The notes under the pieces: model-generated | The model's input: the letters and a program-made list of their open reading frames with translations, nothing else | Databases searched by the model: none | Told to the model about the DNA's origin: nothing | Shown: positions 1 through 8,560 of the stretch, one piece after another | How the letters are laid out: each line of letters starts with the position of its first letter | Numbering within the stretch: the first letter of the stretch is position 1 | Program-made: the position numbers and the translations under genes | Source of the DNA: JBFXCS01 sp050181915 | GTDB lineage: Bacteria; Actinomycetota; Thermoleophilia; Miltoncostaeales; Miltoncostaeaceae | Length of the DNA: 64,000 bases | Direction: 5' to 3' | Assembly: GCA_050181915.1 (NCBI GenBank) | Contig: JBFXCS010000001.1 | Span: 868,001 to 932,000, forward strand

Positions 1-519
1 CAGCACCGCCGCCGCCATGAGCGCGACCGCCGACACCACCCCCAGCCGCAGGCCGAGCTCCGAGTCTCCGACCCCGTTCACGCCGAGCGGCGCGAAGCCC
101 ACCGCGATCAGCAGCAGGCAGGCCGCGACCAGGCCCACCGCCTGCACCGACTGGCGTCCCTCGGCCGTCCAGTAGTCGTCGTCGAGGTGGAGGATCATCG
201 CGAACTCGTCGAACACGAGCGACGCGCCGATGCCGATCGCCACGGCCGCCGCGGCCCGCCACTGGCCGCTCGCGGGGACGGCCACCGCCGCCACGGCCCC
301 GGCGGTGAGCAGGATGATCCCCGGCGTCGAGTGGTGCAGGTGCACGCCGCCCGCCTGCACGTTGCCGAAGGGCCCCCTCCCCGCCCGGATGGAGCGGGTG
401 ATGAGGCGGGTGACGAGGAAGGTCACGATGAAGGCGACGAGCAGCAGCGTCACGGGGAGCTTCTGCGGCTCGACGACGTTGCGGTCCCACCAGGACATCG
501 CCGCCGCCCCGGGCGGCAT
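1..519 (-). CDS. Integral membrane protein of unknown function, cut by window edge
   Basis: The frame stays open from an ATG at 519 to base 1, giving 173 residues with no stop, so the C-terminus lies outside the window. The start codon shares bases with the TGA of the upstream flavoprotein gene (TGATG), which indicates translational coupling. Hydrophobic segments lie at about residues 21-40, 66-82, 89-105 and 126-143. A polar HLHHSTPG motif stands at 60-67 and an acidic stretch (FDEF, HLDDDYW) near 103-117. The His-rich motif at a membrane edge suggests a metal or cofactor site, but I do not recognise a characterised family. It is the last visible gene of an operon with the flavoprotein and a small helical protein. 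Confidence 0.75.
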   Translation of the reverse strand, partial: MPPGAAAMSWWDRNVVEPQKLPVTLLLVAFIVTFLVTRLITRSIRAGRGPFGNVQAGGVHLHHSTPGIILLTAGAVAAVAVPASGQWRAAAAVAIGIGASLVFDEFAMILHLDDDYWTAEGRQSVQAVGLVAACLLLIAVGFAPLGVNGVGDSELGLRLGVVSAVALMAAAVL

Positions 520-1610
520 CAGCCGGCGCCCACCGCCGGGGGCACCGGGTCGCGCGACGGCACGGCGGTGAGCAGGTCCGGGTCGGCGACCCGCCAGTAG
601 CGGTCGACCGCCCACGGCAGCACCCTGCGGCTGGCGATGACCCGGGCGAACAGCGAGAAGAGCGGATCGGGCAGCACGTTGAGCACGCTCTGCAGCCGGT
701 CGAGGAAGCGGTAGCCGCGGCGGCGCGACTGCAGGTAGGCGCGGTAGTGCGACAGCGCCTGGTCGAGCGTCAGCTCGCCGGTGCGCACCCGCTCGGCCAG
801 GCGCCCGGCGAGCTGGCCGAAGACCAGCGCGGGGCGGATCCCCTCGCCGGACACCGGCAGGCAGTGGCCGGCGGCGTCGCCCACCACGAACATGCCGTCG
901 CGGATCGGCTCGATCATCCGCGAGGTGAAGAACCCGCCGTGCTGGTGGCCCGGCGCGCCCAGGTCGTGGCGCTCGAGGAACTCCACCAGATCCTGCGACA
1001 GCGACGAGTGGCCGGTGTAGGTGGCGAGGCCAGCGCGCACGTGGTCGCCCGCCGGGAAGATCCAGTAGAAGCGCCGGCTGCCGTGGTTGGGGCCGACGTA
1101 GAAGTGCAGGCCCTCTCCCCGGAAGGGCTGCCGCGCCTCCACCCCGAAGCTCTTGCGCGGCGCCCGGGCGCGGCGCGCCGCGCGCCCCTTGGGCGCCGAG
1201 GTGCGCCAGCCGGCGGCCTCGATGATGATCGGCGCCTCGAAGGTGCCCCTGGTGGTGCGCACCACGCCGGCGCCGGCGCCGGTGATCCGCGCCTGCAGGA
1301 AGTCGGCGCCGGTGCGCGCGAACAGGTCCTCGCACAGCCGCCGGTAGTCGAAGGTGGCGAAGTCGAAGAAGCGCAGCCGCTGGCTGTGGCGCTTGGTGTG
1401 GATGACGATCTCGCGGTGCACCTGCTGCACGCAGTCGAGCAGGTCGAGGTTCTCGAGGCACCTCAGCGGCACCGCCGAGGCGGAGGTCTCGCCGTCGCCG
1501 ATCGGCTGGCTGTCGATCACCAGCACCCGGCCGCCGATCTGCGACGCCGCGGCGAGGCCGCCGAAGGAGCCGCCGCAGACGATCGCGTCGTAGCCCGTCT
1601 CGGCGCTCAC
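519..1610 (-). CDS. Geranylgeranyl reductase family FAD-dependent oxidoreductase
   Basis: This is a 363-residue flavoprotein. The GTG start at 1610 overlaps the stop of the gene before it (GTGA). Much longer upstream frame exists but reads as shadow, and the Rossmann fold begins at once from this GTG. Residues 9-31 form the dinucleotide-binding beta-alpha-beta unit (CGGSFGGLAAAS, then VLVID). A second FAD motif, VVGDAAGHCLPVSGEGI, lies near residue 240. Both are typical of the geranylgeranyl reductase / flavin halogenase-like superfamily. Members reduce isoprenoid chains of lipids or quinones or hydroxylate small molecules; the substrate cannot be read here. The neighbouring membrane protein would suit a lipid or quinone substrate, which is inference. 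Confidence 0.8.
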   Translation of the reverse strand: MSAETGYDAIVCGGSFGGLAAASQIGGRVLVIDSQPIGDGETSASAVPLRCLENLDLLDCVQQVHREIVIHTKRHSQRLRFFDFATFDYRRLCEDLFARTGADFLQARITGAGAGVVRTTRGTFEAPIIIEAAGWRTSAPKGRAARRARAPRKSFGVEARQPFRGEGLHFYVGPNHGSRRFYWIFPAGDHVRAGLATYTGHSSLSQDLVEFLERHDLGAPGHQHGGFFTSRMIEPIRDGMFVVGDAAGHCLPVSGEGIRPALVFGQLAGRLAERVRTGELTLDQALSHYRAYLQSRRRGYRFLDRLQSVLNVLPDPLFSLFARVIASRRVLPWAVDRYWRVADPDLLTAVPSRDPVPPAVGAG

Positions 1611-2134
1611 GAGGCGGCGCCCGCCCCGTCCCCGGCGCAGGCGCGCAGGGCCTCGTCGACGGCCGCCATGGCCCGCTCCCTCTCGTCGGCCGTCATCGGC
1701 TCCCCTTTCAGCATGGACGCCTCGGCCCGCAGCGTGCGCAGCACCTCGCGGCGCGCGTCGCCCGGCCGGGACGAGGCGGTGATCAGATGGACCCCGGCGC
1801 GCGCCTGGGCGGCGTAGGCGTCGAGCGCCGCCTCGCGCATCGGCCCGGGCGCCATGTCGGCGATCTCGTAGCGGAGCGCCATCAGATCGCGCTCCCACGC
1901 CGCCGGCGACACCTTGCGCTTCTCGATCTCCTTCGTGATGCGCTGCGCCGCCACCGCGACCGCCCCGCCGGCCCGCTCGGACCAGGTGCGCAGCTGCTCG
2001 AGCAGCGCCCGGCGGGTCTCGTCGTTGGCCGGGTCGGCCATCCAGGCGCGCCCGCTGCGAAGGAGCGCCTGCGCGGCCGCGGCGCCCTGGCGGCGCGCGA
2101 GCAGCGCGGCCAGCCCGATCAGCCGCGGGCCCAA
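1607..2134 (-). CDS. Small helical protein of unknown function
   Basis: A 175-residue frame starts at a TTG at 2134, chosen because an AGGGTGG purine run lies about 6 bases upstream and no ATG or GTG fits. The protein is rich in Ala, Arg and Glu, contains no signal peptide or membrane segment, and looks almost fully alpha-helical. I do not recognise its family. Its stop overlaps the GTG of the flavoprotein gene by four bases, so the two are probably co-translated. The high Arg/Glu content and regular spacing suggest a cytosolic partner or regulator, but nothing assigns a role. Confidence 0.65.
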   Translation of the reverse strand: MGPRLIGLAALLARRQGAAAAQALLRSGRAWMADPANDETRRALLEQLRTWSERAGGAVAVAAQRITKEIEKRKVSPAAWERDLMALRYEIADMAPGPMREAALDAYAAQARAGVHLITASSRPGDARREVLRTLRAEASMLKGEPMTADERERAMAAVDEALRACAGDGAGAAS

Positions 2135-2204
2135 CGCGCCACCCTCAGGCTCAGATACGCCACGTGCGGATCCCCATCGACGGCTCGGGATCGTACCAGC
2201 GCGG

Positions 2205-2525
2205 TCAGGCGAGACCGGGGCCGGGCGGCGCGGCGAAGACCTCGTATCCGGGGGTCAGGATCCCGCCCGGATCGAGGATGCGCCGGGCCGGCTCCAGCGA
2301 GGCGTGGGCCGGGCCGAGTGACCGGCGCCGGTCCTCCGGGGACATGGGCAGGGCGCTCACCGGGTAGAGGGTGCCGCCCGCGTCGCGGATGCGGTCGTAC
2401 GCGGCCCGGTTGTCGCGCAGCAGCCGATCCGCCTCGGCCCGGTCGCCGGTGGCGGGCAGGCGGACGAGGTTGAAGACGAAGCGCAGAGGGTCCCGCGGGA
2501 GCGGGTCGCACGGCGACACGCCGGG
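2205..2525 (-). pseudogene. C-terminal remnant of an FAD-linked oxidase
   Basis: The frame ending at 2205 encodes about 105 residues resembling the C-terminal end of FAD-linked (BBE / cytokinin-dehydrogenase-like) oxidases: a DPLRFVFNLVRLPA strand, an N-x2-AYD helix, GGTLYPVSALP, and the closing DP-GGILTPGYEVF. The FAD-binding N-terminal two thirds are missing. Upstream the frame runs antisense under a different, plausible plus-strand gene and loses all family resemblance. No start codon with a ribosome-binding site precedes the conserved part. I read it as the surviving tail of a degraded gene, truncated where the plus-strand gene begins. Confidence 0.55.
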
Positions 2526-2548
2526 GTGATGCGCGCATCCGTCGCCGT

Positions 2549-2554
2549 TAGCGT
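2549..2554 (+). promoter_or_regulatory. -10 element for leaderless gene at 2562
   Basis: TAGCGT fits the TANNNT -10 pattern. It ends 7 bases before the GTG at 2562, so transcription would begin at or next to the start codon. No good -35 hexamer is visible. Confidence 0.45.
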
Positions 2555-2561
2555 TGCGCCG

Positions 2562-2981
2562 GTGAGGAACCCCCTCGGCACGCTGGTGTTCGGCCGCGGA
2601 GAGCTGCCCGACGCGCTGCGCACCGAGCTGGACGCGGAGCGGCCGGTGCTGATCGAGGAGGGGCTCTCCGGTCACGTCACCTACCGCCACTACCGCGCCC
2701 CCGGCCGGTACTCGAACTGGCGCCGCGATTGGGTGAGGGCGGCCCTCGTGGTGACCGAGCGACGGCTCGGCGTGTTCGTGCGCGGCATGCCGATCGTGAA
2801 CGTCCCCTTCGACGATCCCCGCATGCGGGGCCTCGACATCACCGCGGCCGGCGACGCGCTGCTGATCCGCACGGACGCGTCCCACTTCAACCCGAAGGCG
2901 TCCGGCCGCGTCGATGTGCTCATCCGACCCGAGCGCCCCGCGGTCGCCCTGGAGCGCATCCGCAGACGGATCCGCTACTAG
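2562..2981 (+). CDS. Small protein of unknown function
   Basis: This encodes 139 residues. An in-frame GTG-ATG further upstream (2526) is possible, but the GTG at 2562 sits exactly where a transcript from the TAGCGT box would begin. The protein has no signal peptide or membrane helix. It shows alternating hydrophobic strands (AALVVTERRLGVFVRG, then VDVLIRPERP) and reads like a small beta-rich fold of the PH-like kind; I cannot name the family. Its stop codon TAG lies inside the left terminal repeat of the element at 2978-3142, so that element may have replaced the original 3' end. Confidence 0.6.
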   Translation: MRNPLGTLVFGRGELPDALRTELDAERPVLIEEGLSGHVTYRHYRAPGRYSNWRRDWVRAALVVTERRLGVFVRGMPIVNVPFDDPRMRGLDITAAGDALLIRTDASHFNPKASGRVDVLIRPERPAVALERIRRRIRY

Positions 2982-3142
2982 TGTCCTGAGTCGTGAGTTC
3001 GTATGCGGTTCCCGAGCGAATCGCAAGCGAGGCAAGGACGCAGATCACCCTCGATATCGCGAATATCGGGGGAGCCGAGGACGCCGCATCGCGCCGCGAT
3101 GCAGCCGGGTACTGCCACGCCGGTTGCGACTCGGGACACCAG
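2978..3142. repeat. 165-bp element with 16-bp terminal inverted repeats (MITE-like or structured RNA)
   Basis: The ends CTAGTGTCCTGAGTCG (2978-2993) and CGACTCGGGACACCAG (3127-3142) are inverted copies matching at 14 of 16 positions. Inside are smaller palindromes: a CGATAT/ATATCG hairpin, a perfect 7-bp stem GCATCGC-GCC-GCGATGC, and TCGC-AA-GCGA. The element fills the whole space between two convergent genes and supplies the stop codon of the left one. It has no convincing coding content. A second element of nearly the same length and layout, but different sequence, occurs at 48358-48523. No clear target-site duplication is visible. Confidence 0.6.
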
Positions 3143-3146
3143 GCCG

Positions 3147-3797
3147 TCATGACCGTCCTCCCGGCGGCGCCATCGACGACAGCGCCCACACCGTGAGGTA
3201 GGCGAGCCCGAAGAACGCCGCGACCGCGAGCGCCACCCCCGTCGACTCCACCTGCGCGAACGGCGACCGCACCCAGTCGAGGGTGGTCGCCGCGACGGCG
3301 TCGGGCCGGGTGACGAGGTCCCACGAGTTCCAGCGCTGGAAGCGTCCGATCACGATGCCGATCGCGCACAGCCCGACCGACACCGCGACGAGCGCCCACG
3401 CCGCCACGTCTCCGGCCGCGCGTTCGATGCGCCGGTGGACGAGCAGCATCGACACTACCCCCAGGATGATCCCGGTCCACGCGGCGAAGCCGTACTGCAG
3501 CACGTGTCGCCACAGCTCGTAGCCCTCGCGGAGGTGCACCAGATCGGTGACCAGGTACGGTGCGTTCGGTAGGAACGCGAGCCAGCCCGCGACCAGCGCG
3601 ACGAGCAGGGCCCGGGAGCGGACCGTCGCGACGCCGACCGCGAAGACCATCGGGATCCACGCCAGGAAGAGATTCCAGACCAGGAACCGCGTCGGGTAGT
3701 AGAGCGGCTCCCGGGGGTCGGTGATGCCCAGCAGGATCGTCAGCGCGGTGGTCGCCAGCAGCGCCACGGCGAGCACGACGCGGTGCACGTTCGTCAT
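3147..3797 (-). CDS. DUF1361 family membrane protein
   Basis: This encodes 216 residues with an ATG start at 3797. A CAGAAT box about 7 bases upstream suggests a leaderless transcript. The protein has six or seven hydrophobic segments. The family hallmark is seen around residues 40-85: FLVWNLFLAWIP, then WLAFLPNAPYLVTDLVHL, followed by a conserved aromatic/charged stretch RFQRWNSWDLVTRP near 155-168. DUF1361 proteins are polytopic membrane proteins of unknown function. The gene converges on the small gene at 2562, with the inverted-repeat element between them. Confidence 0.85.
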   Translation of the reverse strand: MTNVHRVVLAVALLATTALTILLGITDPREPLYYPTRFLVWNLFLAWIPMVFAVGVATVRSRALLVALVAGWLAFLPNAPYLVTDLVHLREGYELWRHVLQYGFAAWTGIILGVVSMLLVHRRIERAAGDVAAWALVAVSVGLCAIGIVIGRFQRWNSWDLVTRPDAVAATTLDWVRSPFAQVESTGVALAVAAFFGLAYLTVWALSSMAPPGGRS

Positions 3798-3900
3798 CGC
3801 GCCATTCTGACGGGTCCGGCCCGGCTCCTCGGTGACCGGGGCCGAGGGCGCCGGTCGGCGGGCCGGCGGACGTGCGACCGACTTCCACGACAGGCTCCTA

Positions 3901-6900
3901 CTAGGAGCCGGGCGCGGTGCCGTCCTCGCCCACCACCATCAGCAGCTGCTTGGTCTCCACCTGGGTGCCGGCGGCGACCAGGATCTCCTGCACCACCCCG
4001 TCGCGCTCGGCGAAGACGCCGGTCTCCATCTTCATCGCCTCGATCGACAGCAGGCGATCGCCCTTGGCGACCCGCTCGCCGACCTGGACGGTCACGGCGA
4101 CCACCAGGCCCGGCATCGGGGCGGGCACGTGGCCGGGGTCGCCCTCGTCCGCCAGCCGCCGGCCGGGGCCGCTGGGCGTGAGCGAGCGGTCGACGACCTT
4201 CACCTCGCGCGGCTGGCCGTTGAGCTCGAAGAAGATGGTGCGGCGGCCGTCCTCGTCGGCCTCGCCGACCGCGAGGAAGCGGATCACCAGCGTCTTGCCG
4301 CGCTCGATGTCGACGAACAGCTCGTCGTCGCGGGAGAGGCCGTAGAAGAAGACCGGCGTGGGCAGCACGCTGACGTCGCCGTAGAGCCGCTGGTGCTCGG
4401 CGAAGTCGGTGAACACCTTCGGGTACATCAGGTAGCTGGCCAGCTCGCGGTCGGTGATCCGGCGGCGCACGATGCGCTCGGCCTCGGCCCGCTCGGCGTC
4501 GAGGTCGGCGGGCGCCAGCACCTCGCCGGGACGCACCGAGAGCGGCGTCGCGCCTCTCAGGACCTTCGCCTGCAGGGCCGCCGGGAAGCCGCCGTAGGGC
4601 TGGCCCAGGTCGCCGTGGAAGAACTCGACCACCGAGTCGGGGAAGGCGATCTCGTGCTCCGGGTCGAGGATCTGGTCGGGGGTGAGGTCGTTGGTGATCA
4701 TGAACACCGCGAGGTCCCCCACCACCTTCGACGACGGGGTCACCTTGACGATGTCGCCGAACATGCGGTTCACCGCCGCGTAGGCGCCCGCCACCTCGCG
4801 CCAGCGCGACTCGATGCCGAGGGCGCGCGCCTGCTGGCGCAGGTTCGTGTACTGGCCGCCGGGCATCTCGTGCTCGTACACCTCCGCGGCGCCGGCGCGC
4901 ATGTCGCTCTCGAAGCCCGCGTAGGCGGCCCGCACCGCCTCCCAGTAGCCGGCCACCCGGGCCAGCGGCTCGCGCGGCAGGCCGGTGTCGCGGGGGCCGC
5001 CGCGCAGCGCCTCCACGATCGCGCCGAGGTTCGGCTGGGAGGTGAGCCCGCTCATGGGGTCCATCGCGGCGTCCGCGGCGTCGACCCCGGCCTCGGCCGC
5101 CGCCAGCACCGACGCGGCCGAGATGCCGCTGGTGTCGTGGGTGTGGAAGTGGACCGGCAGGCCGGTCTCCTCGCGCAGCGCCCGCACCAGCATCCGCGCC
5201 GCCTCGGGCTTGCAGAGGCCCGCCATGTCCTTGATGCCCAGGATGTGGGCGCCCGCGGCCTCCAGCTCGCGCGCCATGCGGGTGTAGTAGGCGAGGTCGT
5301 ACTTGGCCCGCGCCGGGTCGGTGAGGTCGCCCGTGTAGCAGATGGCCGCCTCGCATAGCGCGCCGGTCTCGCGCACGGCCTCGATCGCGACGCGCATGTT
5401 GTCGACCCAGTTCAGGCTGTCGAAGACCCGGAACAGGTCGATGCCGGCCTCGGCCGCCTGCTGCACGAAGTAGCGCACCACGTTGTCGGGGTAGTTGGTG
5501 TAGCCCACGGCGTTGGAGGACCGCAGCAGCATCTGGATGAGGATGTTCGGCACCGTCTCGCGCAGCCGGGCCAGGCGGTCCCAGGGGTCCTCGCGCAGGA
5601 AGCGCATCGCCACGTCGAAGGTCGCCCCGCCCCACGCCTCCAGCGAGAACAGGCGCGACAGCTCGCGGGCGTAGTAGGGCGCCGGGGCCAGCAGGTCGTG
5701 GGTGCGGAAGCGGGTGGCGAGCAGCGATTGGTGGGCGTCGCGGAAGGTGGTGTCGGTGAGCAGCAGCCGCTCCTGCTCGCGCATCCAGCGGGCGAAGCCC
5801 TCGGCGCCCAGCCGCTTCAGCAGGTCGCGGGTGCCGGCGGGCTCGGAGAGGGCCGGCTCCACCTCCGGGATGCGGGGCACCGGGACGTGCTCCGGCCGCG
5901 GGCGGCCCTCGACCTCGGGGTTGCCGTTCACCCGCACCTCGCCGATGAAGGAGAGCAGGCGGGTGGCGCGGTCGCGGCGCGGGCGGAAGCGGAACAGCTC
6001 CGGCGTCTCGTCGATGAAGCGCGTCGTGTAGTCGCCCGCCACGAAGCGCGGGTGGCTGATGAGGGCCTCGAGGAAGGGCAGGTTGGTCTTCACGCCGCGG
6101 ATGCGGAACTCGCGCAGCGCCCGGTCCATCCGGCGGATCGACTCCTCGTGGGTGGGGGCCCAGGCGGTCACCTTCTCGAGCAGCGAGTCGTAGAAGGGGG
6201 TGATCACGGCCGACGAGTAGGCCGTGCCGCCGTCGAGGCGGATGCCGAACCCGGTGGCCTCGCGGTAGGCGCTGATCCGGCCGTAGTCCGGGATGAAGTG
6301 GTTCTCGGGGTCCTCGGTGGTGATGCGGCACTGCATCGCGGAGCCGTTGATGCCGATCTCGCGCTGGGGGGGCACGCCGCTGGCCGGGTCGCCGATCGCC
6401 GCGCCCTGGGCCAGGCGGATCTGGGCCTTGACGATGTCGATGCCGGTGACCACCTCCGTGACGGTGTGCTCCACCTGCACCCGCGGGTTCACCTCGATGA
6501 AGAAGAACTCGCCCGAGTCCTCGTCCATCAGGAACTCGACCGTGCCCGCGCACTCGTAGCGCGCCTCGCGCATCAGGCGCACGGCGGCGTCGCAGATCGC
6601 GTCGCGGCGCTCGGCGGGCAGGCGCGGCGACGGGGCGATCTCCACCACCTTCTGATGGCGGCGCTGGACGGTGCAGTCGCGCTCGAACAGGTGCACCACG
6701 CCGCCGTGGCGGTCGGCCAGCACCTGCACCTCGATGTGCCAGGCGCGCTCGACCAGGCGCTCCAGGAAGACCTCGTCGTTGCCGAAGGCGGCCTTCGCCT
6801 CGCGGCGCCCCGTGGCGACCGCGTCGTCCAGCTCCGACCGGTCGCGGACGACGCGCATGCCGCGCCCTCCCCCGCCCCAGCTGGCCTTCACCATCAGGGG

Positions 6901-7383
6901 GAAGCCCACCGCCTCCGCCAGGCGCCGCGCCTCGGCCGGGTCGTCCGGCAGGGCGCCGGTGGCGGGCATCACCGGCACCCCGGCCCGCTCGGCGAGAGCC
7001 CGCGCCTGGACCTTGTTGCCGAGCAGGTCCATCGCCTCGCGCGGCGGGCCCACCCAGGTCAGCCCGGCGCGGGCGCAGGCGTCGGCGAGGTCGGGGTTCT
7101 CGGCCAGGAACCCGTATCCGGGGTGGATGGCGTCGGCGCCGCAGTCGCGGGCGATCCCGACGATCTCGTCGATGCCCAGGTAGGCGCGCACCGGCTCCGC
7201 TCCGCGGCCCACCTGGTAGGCCTCGTCGGCCTTGAAGCGGTGCAGGGCGAAGCGATCCTCCAGCGAGTAGATGGCCACGGTGCGCAGGCCCAGCTCGGCG
7301 GCGGCGCGGAACACCCTGATGGCGATCTCGCTGCGGTTGGCGACCAGCAGCTTGCGGATCCGGCGCGACACAGGGGCGAGCAT
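3901..7383 (-). CDS. pyc: Pyruvate carboxylase
   Basis: At 1160 residues this is the full length of a single-chain pyruvate carboxylase, which makes oxaloacetate from pyruvate and bicarbonate for anaplerosis. In order: biotin carboxylase with ATP-grasp (residues 8-450; VANRSEIAIR near 14, GGGGRGMR, FFIEVNPRVQVEH); carboxyltransferase barrel (about 540-860; LTDTTFRDAHQSLLATR, DSLNWVDNMR, GIKDMAGL, HFHTHDTSG); the C-terminal linker; and the biotin domain with EAMKMETG, the acceptor Lys near 1117. The ATG at 7383 has a GGAGGGGG ribosome-binding site 6 bases upstream; a GTG 12 bases later is an alternative. dapB lies upstream on the same strand, 59 bases away. Confidence 0.97.
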   Translation of the reverse strand: MLAPVSRRIRKLLVANRSEIAIRVFRAAAELGLRTVAIYSLEDRFALHRFKADEAYQVGRGAEPVRAYLGIDEIVGIARDCGADAIHPGYGFLAENPDLADACARAGLTWVGPPREAMDLLGNKVQARALAERAGVPVMPATGALPDDPAEARRLAEAVGFPLMVKASWGGGGRGMRVVRDRSELDDAVATGRREAKAAFGNDEVFLERLVERAWHIEVQVLADRHGGVVHLFERDCTVQRRHQKVVEIAPSPRLPAERRDAICDAAVRLMREARYECAGTVEFLMDEDSGEFFFIEVNPRVQVEHTVTEVVTGIDIVKAQIRLAQGAAIGDPASGVPPQREIGINGSAMQCRITTEDPENHFIPDYGRISAYREATGFGIRLDGGTAYSSAVITPFYDSLLEKVTAWAPTHEESIRRMDRALREFRIRGVKTNLPFLEALISHPRFVAGDYTTRFIDETPELFRFRPRRDRATRLLSFIGEVRVNGNPEVEGRPRPEHVPVPRIPEVEPALSEPAGTRDLLKRLGAEGFARWMREQERLLLTDTTFRDAHQSLLATRFRTHDLLAPAPYYARELSRLFSLEAWGGATFDVAMRFLREDPWDRLARLRETVPNILIQMLLRSSNAVGYTNYPDNVVRYFVQQAAEAGIDLFRVFDSLNWVDNMRVAIEAVRETGALCEAAICYTGDLTDPARAKYDLAYYTRMARELEAAGAHILGIKDMAGLCKPEAARMLVRALREETGLPVHFHTHDTSGISAASVLAAAEAGVDAADAAMDPMSGLTSQPNLGAIVEALRGGPRDTGLPREPLARVAGYWEAVRAAYAGFESDMRAGAAEVYEHEMPGGQYTNLRQQARALGIESRWREVAGAYAAVNRMFGDIVKVTPSSKVVGDLAVFMITNDLTPDQILDPEHEIAFPDSVVEFFHGDLGQPYGGFPAALQAKVLRGATPLSVRPGEVLAPADLDAERAEAERIVRRRITDRELASYLMYPKVFTDFAEHQRLYGDVSVLPTPVFFYGLSRDDELFVDIERGKTLVIRFLAVGEADEDGRRTIFFELNGQPREVKVVDRSLTPSGPGRRLADEGDPGHVPAPMPGLVVAVTVQVGERVAKGDRLLSIEAMKMETGVFAERDGVVQEILVAAGTQVETKQLLMVVGEDGTAPGS

Positions 7384-7442
7384 ACCCGGCCCCCTCCCGT
7401 CCGGAGGGCCGTCTCACCACGACGCCGCGGCGGCGTCGGCGA

Positions 7443-8141
7443 TCAGGCCGGGGCGTCCCCGAACAGGACGGGCTCGAGCCCCAGCGTCAGGCCCGGCCGC
7501 TCCCGCACCGCCCGCACGGCCAGCACCACGCCGGGCATGAAGCTCTCGCGGGCGAGCGAGTCGTGGCGGATGGTGAGGGTCTCGCCCAGGCCGCCCAGGA
7601 TGACCTCCTGGTGCGCGACCAGGCCGGGCAGGCGCACCGAGTGGATCGGCACCTCGCCCTCCATCAGCCCGGCGGTGCGCAGCGCGGTGCCCGAGGGCGC
7701 GTCGAGCTTGCCGTCGTGGTGCAGCTCCACGATCTCCGCCCTCGCCATGTGGCGGGACGCCTCGGCGGCGAAGCGCATCATCAGCACGGCCCCGACCGCG
7801 AAGTTGGGGGCGATCAGGATGTTGGCGGGCCCCGCCTCGGCGCGCCGGCCGAGGTCGGCCACCTGCCCGTCGCTGAGGCCCGTCGTGCCCACCACGGCGT
7901 GCACGCCGGCATCGAGCGCCGCCACCGCGTTGGCGTACACCGTCTCGGGCCGGGTGAAGTCGACCACCACGTCGGCCGGGGCCGCCGCGAGCGCCGACGG
8001 CAGGTCCGGGAACACCCCCTCGCCGCCGCCGAGGGCCGGGTCGGCCGACGCGACCAGGGTCAGGTCGTCCTCCGCCTCCACGGCGGCGACCACCGCCCGA
8101 CCCATGCGCCCCCCGGCGCCGGACACGCATACCGCGATCAC
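7443..8141 (-). CDS. dapB: 4-hydroxy-tetrahydrodipicolinate reductase
   Basis: This encodes 232 residues, slightly shorter than most DapB proteins. The enzyme reduces 4-hydroxy-tetrahydrodipicolinate with NAD(P)H in lysine and diaminopimelate synthesis in the cytosol. The N-terminal nucleotide-binding motif SGAGGRMGR is at residues 7-15, VVVDFTRPE near 59, VVGTTG near 83, and the substrate-binding signature ELHHDGKLDAPSGTA near 138-152. The GTG start at 8141 lies 6 bases after a TAGGCT -10 box, so the mRNA is probably leaderless. In many actinobacteria dapB follows the M16 peptidase gene; here that order is broken by about 6 kb of accessory genes. Confidence 0.95.
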   Translation of the reverse strand: MIAVCVSGAGGRMGRAVVAAVEAEDDLTLVASADPALGGGEGVFPDLPSALAAAPADVVVDFTRPETVYANAVAALDAGVHAVVGTTGLSDGQVADLGRRAEAGPANILIAPNFAVGAVLMMRFAAEASRHMARAEIVELHHDGKLDAPSGTALRTAGLMEGEVPIHSVRLPGLVAHQEVILGGLGETLTIRHDSLARESFMPGVVLAVRAVRERPGLTLGLEPVLFGDAPA

Positions 8142-8147
8142 GGGGCG

Positions 8148-8153
8148 AGCCTA
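8148..8153 (-). promoter_or_regulatory. -10 element of dapB
   Basis: TAGGCT (TANNNT) on the minus strand ends 6 bases before the dapB GTG, which predicts transcription starting at the start codon. Confidence 0.45.
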
Positions 8154-8189
8154 CAGAGGCGCGCGGGCGCGCGGCCGGCGCGCCCCCGG

Positions 8190-8560
8190 GTCACCGCGAT
8201 CGTCACGCATCCGCGCGTCCACCGGCGCGACCGCGGTGACCGGGGGTCGGACGCGGCGCGGGCGGTGAGGTTCGCGACCGCTCCGCGCGCGGTCTGGCCA
8301 CTTGGCCGCGCACGCCACGGCCAAATGGCCAGAGCGGGGAGGGGCGCGCCGACGCCCCGGAACCCCCCTCCGATGAGCCGACGTCACCGCGATCGTCACG
8401 CATCCGCGCACCTGCCGGCGCGATCGCGGCCTCCGCCGGGTGGGACGCGGCGCGGGCGACGGGGTTCGCGACCGCTCCACGCGCGGCCTGGCCACTTGGC
8501 CGCGCACGCCACGGCCAAATGGCCAGAGCGGGGAGGGGCGCGCCGACGCCCCGGAACCCC
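8190..8560. repeat. Two tandem ~193-bp repeat units, each with two hairpins
   Basis: A unit beginning GTCACCGCGATCGTCACGC occurs at 8190 and again at 8383. The copies stay similar to about 8367 and 8560, with a one-base shift (period 193, later 194). Each carries an outer hairpin, 8190-8240 with 12 of 13 pairs in copy 1 and CCGCGATCG/CGATCGCGG at 8387-8429 in copy 2. Each also carries a hairpin of 14 of 15 pairs (CTGGCCACTTGGCCG / CGGCCAAATGGCCAG) at 8294-8332 and 8488-8526. The spacing is not a multiple of three, so this is not a repeated protein. It occupies most of the 634-bp gap between dapB and the UvrA-like gene. Confidence 0.75.

Noticed and set aside
2993..3196. Short ORF inside the inverted-repeat element
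   Set aside because: No start signal, and it crosses the end of the element into the DUF1361 gene.
3794..8268. Long open frames on both strands over pyc and dapB
   Set aside because: They overlap the real enzymes in other frames and read as Arg/Pro/Ala repeats.
8190..8560. CRISPR-like repeat
   Set aside because: Only two copies of ~193 bp with no spacers and no cas genes nearby.
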